NCBI RefSeq assembly: GCF_024166365.1
Contig: NC_064839.1
Span: 14,618,878 to 14,682,877 of the forward strand
Reading direction: 5' to 3'
Source: Elephas maximus indicus
Lineage: Eukaryota > Chordata > Mammalia > Proboscidea > Elephantidae
Length of the DNA: 64,000 bases
Below are positions 12,501 to 24,500 of the stretch, piece after piece. Below the pieces are notes generated by a model. That model made no database searches. It worked only from the letters and a program-made list of their open reading frames with translations, and was not told where the DNA came from. Positions within the stretch are counted from its first letter, which is position 1, and each line of letters opens with the position of its first letter. The translations under genes were made by a program, and so were the position numbers.

Positions 12501-15500
12501 AGTTAAATATGTTCTGTGACTCCCCTGGGAGATGACTCTTGAAAGTTTGCGCCTGGTTTTCTCCTAGCTTCACCCCATGTGTCTTCTCCCCTTGCTGATT
12601 CTGTTTTGTAACCATAAACTGTAATGAATCTTAGCCATGAAGACAAGTACATGTTAAGTCCTGTGAGTCTCTGTGGTGAGTCACTGAACCCAGGGGTGGT
12701 CCTGGGGACCCTGACACCATCCACACGACCGATTACTGTGCAGCTAGTTAAGCATGGGTTGGTCTACACTGATTGTCCGGAGGCTTTCCATCACAGGTTA
12801 AGTGTAGAAATCAAGTAGCATGAAAACGTACAGGGTAGGTTCCCACTTTGGTGCGTGAACCACCTAACCCAGTTTAAACCAAGGTATGTAACAGTCTATC
12901 TGCATATCACTATGGAGAGAAGGGGGAAGGTGGCTAGGAAAACACACATACGGTGAGATGCTAAGTGAAAACAGGAATTATAAAATTCTTTGGCATTACT
13001 ACAAAAATGTAAGAACTGTTGTTATGTACAAAGATAAGAACCAGGGGATTAGCAGGGATGAATGAAAATGATTTAATTTCAGAATAAGACAATGGGCAAT
13101 TAAGCCTTGGATTGCTGTCACTGCAGTATGGCTTCTGCAATAAAAAAAAAAAAAAAAAAAACTTCACAGCACATGTCCCAATAATTCCCAAACTAAATAC
13201 TACTTTAAACTAACTGCAAATTCAGATCCCTCTACAAAAGGTAAAGGGTAAGCACAGCCGCCCCCTGGACGCAAGGACCACTCACGTCTTCGTGGCCGTG
13301 CGCGCAGGCCAGGTGGAGAGGAGTGTTGCCGTTGTTGTCCTGCATGTCAGCGCTGGCTTTGTAGTGCAGCAGCAGCAGCTTCCCAAGGAGAGAGGAAGCA
13401 GGGTGAGCGTCGGCAAATGGGGGGCAGAGAGCAGGATTGCCCAGGGCGCGAGGTCATCTGTCTCCATCTTAAATCTGGTTTACTGATATGACTACTAAAA
13501 TTATACCACTCTGTAATGGACCACATTGACCATGGCCTCCACCAGTCTGAGTCCAGAACAATGAGATGGTGCCTGGCTACCACCACTGACTGCTCTGACA
13601 GAGATCACAATAGAGGGTCCCAGAAAGAGCTGAAGAAAAACGGAGAACAGAATTCGAACTCAAAAAGAAAGACCAGATTTGCTGGCCTGACAGAAACTGG
13701 AGAAACCCCGAAAGTATGGCCGCTGGACGCCCTTTCAGCTCAGTAATGAAGCTACTTCTGACGGTCACCCTTCAGCCAAAGACTGAATAGGCCCATGGAA
13801 CAAAACAAGACTAAAGGGGTGCACCAGCCCTGGGACGGGGACTGGAAGGCAGGAGGGGACAGGAAAGCTGGTAATAGGGAATGGAGGGTTGAGAAGGGAG
13901 AGTGTTGACATGTCCTGGGATTGTTAACCAATGTCATAGAACAATGTATGTGCTATTTGATAAGAAACTAGTTTGTTCTGTAAACCTTCATATCTAAAGT
14001 TCAAATAAATAAATAAATAAATATTTACCACTCTCGCCCTTCCTTCTAAAAGGTTGAGAAATTAAGGAAAAGGCCTCAGCCCCCCGTTCCTTCCCCCTGA
14101 CTATTGACAAGTTCCAAATGGAAACCTAACAACTTTGTCCACTGAACCCACAGGGAGCTGCCTCAGCATCCCAGTCTGTAATGTACGGCTGCAGCATGGC
14201 CAGTGTGGACTAAAGGAGGCAAAATGCTGCGGATCGAAGCCCTGGACAAGGAGCAAAACTCTGAAACGGGAAGGAAGGGCCATGTCGTCCGCGTAGCCCG
14301 CACACCAGGATGGCGCCCACTCTCACCGTCACGCTCTGGTAGCCCTTCTGACACGCGAGGTGCAGTGGGGTTGACCCGTGGTAGTCTGTGGCATTCACCA
14401 CGGCGCCTCTGGAAACCAGGAGGTCAATAAGTGACGCCTGCCCTACAAAGCAGAAGTACTTCACAGCAGAGAAGGAGAGAGAAGCAGCTTCCTGGGCCCC
14501 AAGTATGCAACCACAACATTATATCTTCCCCCCACCCCGCCTTTTATTATTACCTGGTATGAAACATGCCAGAGGGTGTTTTACGCTTGAGAGAAATCAG
14601 AGCTAACATCACGTCAGGCTCTGTAGACTCTGAATACATTGGGATGGCCCTTGGAGGAGACGCAACTTAAGTCCACATCCCAGAAACAAAAGGTAATGGA
14701 AAAGAGCCTTAGGCATCCACAGAAGATTCCATGGCCCATCGATTCATAGGCTGGAATATTGCACAGCCATTAAAAAAAACATATTGACAAGGAGAAACAC
14801 TCTATATTGCCAAGTGAAGCAAGCACAGTACAGAACAGTATGATCTCCACATTATCATGTATTTTCTAGATATATAAGTACACAAGTGTGCAGAAACTGT
14901 GAACAATCATACATCAAAATTAAGTCTGGGGATAGGAGGACGTCAGGTGAGGCTGGAGGAGGTCTGTGTTGTCCACCTTGAGTGTGCACGTTAAAAGACA
15001 ATAGAAATGGAACAACCAAAATGGGAATAATGAGAATGTTCATGCATTGTGAAGAATGTAAGCAATGTCACTAAACAACTCGTGTAGAAGTTGCTGAATG
15101 GGAACCTAAACTGCTGTGTAAACCGTCACCAAAAACACAATAAAGTATTATTTTTTTTTAAAAAAAGAAAAAGACCATATAGAGTTCTTTTTATAAAACA
15201 GGACTACAAGATCCCCAAGTTGACAACCCTGAGGTCATTCTCATAGCTCACATCTCAGCCTTCCCTTGCTGGCCCACCAGCAGGGGGCGGCGTTAGGCGT
15301 CTACACAGCGAGAGCCACTTGTACGTGCTCTTCCAGGCAGGAAGGGGCACATTGGCCACCACGGTCTGCAGAACGTTTGTTCCTCTCCTCTTTCCAGGGA
15401 AGCCCTTCAGGGGTGGGCCCATGACGTGGCTCCTTCCACCATCCCAACTGCCACTACCCCAAGTCTGCCAGAGCTCTGCAGGGCCACCCCTGGCATCAAT

Positions 15501-18500
15501 CATCCCTACATGTCAACAAGCGCACATACCACAGACAGCGGCCATGTGGAGCGGTGTATGACCCCTGTCATCTCTGGAGAATGGAGTGACAACTGAAGGA
15601 TCATTCAGCCTCCTAAAATAGAGGGAAGACAGAGAGAGTGTGACCACGGAAATGGCGTGGCAAAGCCTCTCCCTGGCCAGGCTGGACATTCCAAGTCCTG
15701 GTACCAGAAGGCAGATCACAGGATGCGATCCAAGCCCTGATGACCATCCAGGCTCCCGCTTGGCCTCCTGCAGGGCAGAGGAGCCTGAGGCATCTAGTTC
15801 CAGAGTCCCCAACCCAGTCCTACCCCTCAGACCTCCACACCCAGCTAAACAATCTAAGACAACGGGAAACCAGGAATGTCACGTGGCAATCTAAATATTT
15901 AGGAACAGGGCAAAAGTTAGGTCCACTATGGTGCATCAGTTGGACATTAGTGGGAAAACTAGTGAAAACAGTCTGTAGTTTAGCTATTAGCATTGTACTA
16001 CTACTGGTTAATACTAATACTAGATAATGTCTCAGTTTTGACAAATATACCACAGTTATGTAAGATGAGATGTTAACATGAGGGGAAACTGGGTGAAAAG
16101 TATACAGAGAACTCTATCTGTGCAACTCTTCTGTAAATCTAAATGTATTTCACAATAAAAAGCTTACTGGAAAAAAAAAAAAGAAATGTCATGTGGCAGA
16201 AGCTGGCATTCCCTCCATACTAAAGCCCAGTTTCTGAACACCTTCCGAACTGTGAAGTCCTGGTTGCACCGTGGTTAAGGGTTCAGCTGCTAACCATAAT
16301 GTCAGCAATTCGAATCCACCAGCCATTCCTTGGAAACCCTATGGGGGCAGTTCTACTCTGTCCTCTAGGGTTACTATGAATCGGACTCAACTGGACAGCA
16401 ATGGGTTTGTTTGTATGTTCGTTTCGTTTTCCAAACTGTATACTTCCTCCTGAAGAAAGGCGGGGCAGGCCCCAGACCAGCCTACCCGGAGATCCAGTCC
16501 AGTGGTATACAACTATTTTTTACAATCTTTATTCCATCTGATTCCCCAAAGACGCAAGCAGGAAAGATGTTGCTGTCTCCACTTTAGAGCAGAAGCAGCT
16601 GAGGTGCGGCGAGGATAAACTCCTCACTCACGATCACAGGGCAAGTAAGTAGAGAAGTTGAGCCAAGGCCCCGTGTCTCCTGATCCCTGGCATCCAGAGC
16701 CTCCACGAGGGCCTCTTACCCAGAGACGAGTTTTTCACAGTCATCACAGAAGCATAGAGGGTGACACATCTTTTGGACGGCATCTTTATCATGGTCCTCT
16801 TGGCTCAAAAGTCTTTCTACTTCCTTCTGGTTACCTGATGCAATGTGCTAAAAAGTGGCATCAAAAATACTATCAGTGCGTAAGGAATTACTTGTTTTTA
16901 AGGTGTGAATTTTCTGAAAGTTCTCATAAGAAAAACACATCCGAGTATTTATCAATGAAGCAATTTGCTCTCTGGGACTTGTTCAAAAATAATCCAGGAG
17001 GTTGGGAGAAAGGGCAGACTGTCTATGACACTGGCTACACATTGGTAGTTACTGAAGCTGGGTGATGGCTACATGGGGTTCTTCCATTACGTTCCTCCCT
17101 TTATTTTTGTAAATGTTAGAAATTTTCTCCTAATTAACAACAATGTGGACCAAAATCACACAGCAAGAGAAGCAGAGGGGGAGTACATCTCTGACCCTCC
17201 GTGTGGGTTCTTACACCCCACAGGAAAGGTTGCCATTGGCCCTATACCTCTTGTATTCTAACAGAGCCCCAGTTTCAGGCAAAAGAGAAGACCTGTAATG
17301 AGCAGGGGACCTCATCCATAAACAGCCCTGTAGGCTCACCATGGGCTCTTCCTGCTCACCCTCTGTGATCCTGGATGCACTCCCCGCAGGGACTCAGATT
17401 TTTCCCCCGCAGGAGGTTCTCTGGGCCCTCCCAGGAAGTCCCTCTGGATCTGGGGAACCTGGAAGCATCAGCACGCTCCCCAGGGTAGTAGGCCCTCATC
17501 CAGCCCCGGCAGTCAGATCAATATCTGCGCACCAAGCTGCCCGTGTGCCAGGCGAATCACCATTGAGTCTGGCACTGTACCCAGCGTGTGCACACACAAA
17601 CACCCAGATGCAGGGCTCCTCGAGTCATGGAGGGGCATCAGCTCTGCCTGGGCTACTGGCAGAGGTGTCATGAGCTGCTCCTTGAAGAACAAGCAATTCC
17701 CCAGTTGGAAGACAGCTGAGGCAGAAGGAGCCACATGCAGAGGCAGGGCCTCACCAGCTTCACCAGTGTGCCATCCTCACAGCTACAGCACAGCACACAG
17801 GGCACAGCAGGGGAGATGCCAGGGACGTGCTGGTTCTAACTTTAAAACCACAGCATTCCCACCACTCACTCTTTGAGCATGAAATGAACTTTGGTGAATT
17901 TATTTATAGAGACCCTCTAGATGCCCAAAGATGGGAGCGCTCCTCACACATCTTTGCCCACAGAAATATTTTGGTCTTACCTTAAACAAGCAGTCGATGG
18001 GAGTTGAAGTTATCTGAGACAGCAAGTTCATTCTTTGCTTCAGGAACAGTCTGTCACCAAACCCCTCAGACTCCTGCAGGAAAATCCAAACAATCCGTTC
18101 TATCAAATATAAGACAGCAGCGCAGATCATTTGAAACACAGGACGCCAAGAATACTCCTTACCATTTTCCACAGAACAGGATCAGCGGTGCCCCTTCCCC
18201 TCTCTCACACACGGCTCTACTCACTGAGCTGTTGAGCAGACCCTCACCAGGCTGGAAGAAGGGTCTCCTGATTGTCCCTCTGGGACATGCTAGCTCTAGA
18301 GACGGTTTCCCAACGGCGATCTCAGACAGAGGCAGCACCCTGGCTATCGTGTCTGCATGTGAAATGAATCACTTCTAAGTGTGGAATGTAGCATGCCCAT
18401 ACCACCATCTTCCAGATGGGAACCTGGACACCTTCTAGACTGTCTTGCCCTCCTCTCCCTCTCAAACATCCACCCTGTCTGCATAGTCCTATCATCTGCC

Positions 18501-21500
18501 ACTGTATCTGGGGCCTACAAACAGTAAAACCATCTGAGAGGCTGGCCCATCTGTACTTCCTAGTGTCAACCTACAGGAGAGAGAGGGATCGTACCTTTTG
18601 AACATACTTATTAAAACAGCAGATAATGTGGCCCTTGGCCCAAAGTCCATTAAGACACTGGAGGAATTCCTGACACAGGAATTAACAGATCTCTTCTGGC
18701 AATCTCAACTTGAGCCCAATCCACTATCCACCCCAGATAATAAACTCAGATCTTCGTATTCTAAGTAGTATTTACCAAGATACAAGAGTCTAAAAACATA
18801 TTTTCTTTATGAAATAATTTCTAACAAGACACTTTACTGATCACTTGAACACCTGCATCTAAACTGCCTGATGACAAACTAGCTTCCTGAAAAACAGTCC
18901 TGGAAGGAGGCAAAGGGGATTTTTTTCCCAGCCAGCTGCTGCCAGAAAAACTCAGCAAACCCTGTCAACACTGTGGGGTAAGACTTTCACTGTACAGTCC
19001 TCTAAATTCTGACTTCAAGGTTCAGCTAATAATAGAGCCAAGATCATCTCAGGGGATGGGCCGCCTGTGGGGTCCTCTGTCGAGGCAAGGTCCTTCATAC
19101 TGGTTCCCCTAAAAGGGTTAGCTCAGCAAGTGACTGTGAACCCTCAGAATTGGAGCCACTTTTGCTCCCAGCTGTTATCTCTGCTCTAACAACCTGCTTC
19201 ACACAGTCATTTATAGCCAAGCTGCTCAGGGTTGAGAAACAGCAAATACTCATTGTTCCAGCATATCTGGGCTCTTTTCCTTAACTCTAGGTAAACATGT
19301 GAAAGGTAGTGATGGAAAGAGGCAGGTCTTCTGTTTATCAGAAACCCAGTGAAGTGAGACAGACCAGATACATGCAAAGCAGGAGCAGAAAAAGTTACAG
19401 ATTCCTTCAATGCCCCCAACCCCTTCACCTGCCCCATTCTGTCTCACAATGGCGTAACTAGAGTAATCCCAGGAATGTTTGTTTTCAGGAAGCTCAAACC
19501 TTCATTTATGAGCTTGCTGAAAAAATGTTTATGGTGGTTTCAAGTATGATTTTATCTTAGGGAGGAAATTTCTGTGAAACTATAAGGTAAAACCTGCAAA
19601 ACCTGGAACCTGTGTAAGGTGGAAATCTGTCAGAGAAGGAAAACTCAAACATTTTCCACTAATATAGGGAGCAACAGAAAAATGGTAAGACTGCACCCTG
19701 TCAAAGGTGGAAAACTTGTGAGACCTGGAATAACAGGGCAGTCCTGTTGAGTTCCGGCTCTCGTAGGTTTCACTGTATTATATTAAAGAGTCAGTAGTAA
19801 AAACAATTTGATTCACTTAGTCCTTAATACTTTTCAGAAACCACGCTTGGGCTCTTTCACTAAGAAACAACAGCAACACATGGCAATGGATTCACACATT
19901 CAGAACGTCACTACTTAAACCAGTCAGGGTGGAGCCAAGATGACAGACTAGTCAGATGCACCAAACCATCCCACACAACAAAGGCCAGAAAGAACAAGTA
20001 AAACAGATACAGACATCAATCCTGGAACCCTGAACTTTAAATTAAAGGATAAAGTATTAGATTGGAAACCACTGAGATGAAGACACTGATTGGAAATAGC
20101 AAACGAGTAGAGATATGGAGTGGAAGCTCCCTGCCGACTGGCACAGCATGACACAGTGCAGCCATCTTGAGATAAAGCCAAAATCTCCACACAAAGAGCA
20201 CAGAAAGGCGCCTTCAGGTGACTCCCAACAGAAGATAGAGGACCAGCATAAACACATCCAGAGCAAAGTAAGATCCCCTTTGCTGCTGCAGCTCAAGGAA
20301 GGGCCCAGGCACTCTCACACGTAACCAGAGGAGCACACCCCTACAACCCCCACCCTTCTGGAGAATAGTGACAAGAACCGCCCCACCCCAGCAGCCCAAA
20401 CTGCCAGGAATCAGAGTGCAAACCCTCCCTACTTCCCCCCATCTAGATCTGCCCACCCCCTCTCTCCGCCTCCCCTCCCAGGTCACTCATCCCACCAGCC
20501 ACACCCCGCTGCACTGTAGCCAAGTGACCTGGCTGTACACACCTCCCTTCCTGCTAGTCAGTCCATCTGTGTCACAGCAGAGTGGCCTGGATCCATGCCC
20601 ACTCCCTCCCCACTGGCTCTGAGCCTCTGCACTACAGCTGACAAACCTAGCCCCGTGCCCACGCCCACGCTCCCCCAATGGCTCCACCTCACTGGCCCAC
20701 AGCTGAACGCCCCAGCCCGTGCCCCTCCCTATCCACCCACTCCGCCCTGCTGCCCCACAGCTGAGTGTCCCAGCCCGTACCGTCTCCCTGCCAGCTTCAT
20801 CCCACTGCCTCGCAGCCGCGTAACCCAGCCCATGCCCCATCCCTCCCCTCCAGCTCCATGCCACTGCGTTGATGGCAGGTGACCCAGTCCTATGCCCAAG
20901 TCCTCTCCCCGCCAACTCTGCCCCACTGCCCCACACCTGAGCCACCAGGTCCTGCAACCCTCCCTCCCCACTGGCTCCGCCCTACTGCCCTGCAGCTGAG
21001 TGTCCCAATCCATGCCTCTCACTTCCTATGGGTTCTGCTCCACTGCGCTGCAGCCCAGCAACCCAGCCCTATCCCACCTCCCTCCCCGTTGGCTCTGCCA
21101 CACTGAGCCATAGCTGAGCAACCCAGCCCCATACCTCTACCGTCCTGCTGCCTTGAAACTGAGAACACAGCCCCACACCTCTCCCTCCCTACAGGCTCTG
21201 ACCTGCTACACCACAGTCCAGCAACCAGGCCCCATGTCCCTCTTCCTCGCTAGCTCCACCCTGCTGCGCTGTAGCCAAGTGACCTATCCTTGCACCCTCC
21301 CCCCCCCACAGGCCAATCCCATTGCGCCACAGTTGAGCAACCCTGCCCTGTGTCCATCCCTTCCCGCTGGCCTTGTACAAATGCTTTGCAGCTGAGTGTC
21401 CTGGCCTCATGCCCTCCCTACATGCTGGCCCCGCCCTGCAGCATCACAGCTGAGCAACCTGCCCTGACCATTCAGGCAAGGTGGTGAGAGCTATCATGCC

Positions 21501-24500
21501 CACAGACAAGTAAGCAATAAAGCATGCCCAGCCTGCCTACTCAGACATACCAAAATAAAACAAGAAGGATTAAACAAACAAACATACAGTCAATAAATAA
21601 AATAATACCTGAATGTCCCGGAGACAGTATCAAAACACATAAAAAAGCAGGACAAGATGGCTCTGGCAGGTGACCAAGATAAAGAATCAGATGACCTTCT
21701 GGCAGAAGAAAAGGCAGTGGAACTATCTGAGAGGAAATGCAAAAGACTAATATTTAGGGCACTCCAAGAGATTAGGATAGAGATAAAAAAAAAAGACAAA
21801 ACCAAGGAAAAAATAGACAAAATCATGGAAAACAAAGGCAAAACCAATGAAAGCATAGCCAAAATCAAGGAAAACACAGACAAAGCAATAGAAGAAATCA
21901 GGTAAGTCATACAAGAACAAAACATCAAAATATATGAACAATTAGAAATTATCCAAAAACAGCAACTAGTAATCCAAAAGATAAACAACAAAATTTGAGA
22001 AATAGACAACCCAAAAGAAGGTTTTAGGAGCAAATTTGAAACAATGGAAAAGAGAATCAATAAGATCGAAGACAAATTCATGGACGCCATTTTGTTTGAG
22101 GAAATAGCAGAGAAAATAATGAAGAAAACCTAAAAATTATGTGGGACGCAATCAACAGCAAAAATTTGCATGTGATCGGAGTTTCAGAACAGGGGAGAGA
22201 ACTGAAAACAGAACTTTTGAATGAAAGACGAAAAGCTAAGCATCCGAGAAGCTCAACACACCCCATATAGGATAGACCCCCAAAGAAAGTCACCAAGACA
22301 TATCATAATTACATTCGCCAAAAACCAAAGACAAAGAAAGAATCCTGAGAGCAGCTCAAGAAAAAGAGAAAAATCATTTGTAAAGGGGAAACAATAAGAC
22401 TAAGCTCTGATTACTCAGCAGAAATCATGCAGGCAAGAAGGCACTGGTATAACACATATAAAACACTGAAAGAAAAAAACTGCCAACCAAGAATAACATA
22501 CCCTGCAAAACTCTCATTCAAATACAATGGTGAAATTCAGTACATTTCCAGATAAACCAAATCAAGAGAATTTGTAAAAATCAAACCAAACTTACAAGAA
22601 ATATTAAAGGGAGTCCTTCAGTTAGAGAACCAACAACATCAGACAACAAACTGAGGCTGGGACACAGGACAAAATCAGCCAGATACCAACTGAGGTCAAG
22701 AACTCTCAAAAATAATGCAAAACTAAAAGATTTAAAACAGGGAAACAGAGACACCAATCTGTAAATGAAAAGAACATTAAAACAATAAAAGGCACAATAA
22801 ATGGTTTAGGTATAGAACTTTCAAACGGAGGTGATATCAAGGAATAAATGACTAGTTTAAACTGAGGAAGATAAGTGTAAATCTCAACATAACCACAAAG
22901 AGAGTTAACAAACCTACTCATGAAAATAAAAAAGAAGAAAAACATAAAGACTCAATAAACTCAAAACCTGTAACAACAGAAGAAATTCCACAAACAAAAC
23001 TAACTCAACACAGGGAGGTAAGAGGAACAAAGAAAATGTCAGTACTACAACAAAAAGCCCAACAAAATGACAGCAATTAACTCACTGCTATCGATAATCA
23101 CACTGAATGTAAATGGCTTACACGTACCCGTAAAGATATGGAGAGTGACAGAATGTATAAAAAACATAACCCATCAATGTACCGTCTACAAAAGACATAC
23201 CTTAGACACAAAGACAAATATATTAAAAACCAAAGGATGGAAAAAATATATCAAGCAAACACCAACCAAAAATGAGCAGGAGTGGCAATACGAACCTCAT
23301 ATAAAATAGGCTTTAAGGTAAAATCCACCATAAAAGATAATATATAATGATTAAACGGACAATTCACCAAGAAGATATAACCTTAATAAATACCCGTGCA
23401 GAAAACAACAAGGCTCCACAACACATAAACTCTAATAGCACTGAAAAGAGAAATTACACAGTTCCATAACAATAGCAGGGGACTTCAACACACCACTCTC
23501 AGTAAAGGACAGAACTTCCAGAAAAAAATTCAGTAAAGATACAGAATATCTAAAGGCCACAAAATATCAACTTGACCTCACAGACATATATAGAACACTC
23601 TACCCATCGAACTCTTTAGAACAGACCACGTTTTAGGCCACAAAACAACACTCAATAAAATCCAAAACCTCAAAATAATACAAAGCATCTTCTCTGATCG
23701 TAACGCCATAAAAGTAGAAACCAATAACAGAAACAGCAAGAAAAAAAACTGAAATACATGGAAACTGAACAACATCTTGCTTAAAAACCACTGGGTAATA
23801 GAAGAAATCAATGATGGAATAAAAAACTACCTAGAATCAAATGAGAATGAAAACACATCATACCAAAACCTATAGAACACAGCAAAGGCAGTGCTCAGAA
23901 GTCAATTTATAGCAATAAACGCATACATCAAAAAAGAAAAGCCAAAATCAAAACACTAGCCCTAAACCTTGAATAAATAGCAAGAGAACAGCAAAAGAAG
24001 CCCACAGGCACCAGAAGAAATGAAATAACAAAGATCAGAGCAAAAATAAATGAAATGGAGAACAGAAAAACGATGGAAAGAATCAAGATCAAAAGTTGGT
24101 TTTTTGAAAAGATCAGCAAGTCAAAAACCATTAGCCAAAATGACAAAAGAAAAACAGGAGAGGAACCAAATAACCCAGTAAGAAATGAGATTTGGGACAT
24201 TACAGCAGAACCAAGTGAAATAAAAAGGTTCACAACTGAATGTGAATGGCTTACATGCACCTGTAAAGAGACAGAGAATGACAGAATGGATTAAAAAACA
24301 TGACCCATCAATATCTTGTCTATAAAGACCCACCTTAAACACAAAGACATAAATATATTAAAAATCAAAGAATGTAAAAATACATATCAAGCCAACAGCA
24401 ACTTACTCTAACAAATTTGAACACCTAGAGGAAAAGGACAAATTTCCAGAAAAACACTACCTACCTAAGCCAACACAAACTAAGGCAGAAAATCTGAACA

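Noticed and set aside
12240-12730. Possible exon or processed pseudogene
   Set aside because: Better explained as an old ERVL-type LTR fragment; no protein homology in any frame.
20487-20957. 156-codon Gly-rich minus-strand frame
   Set aside because: Antisense reading of the C-rich 58-bp array in the L1 5' region; composition explains the lack of stops.
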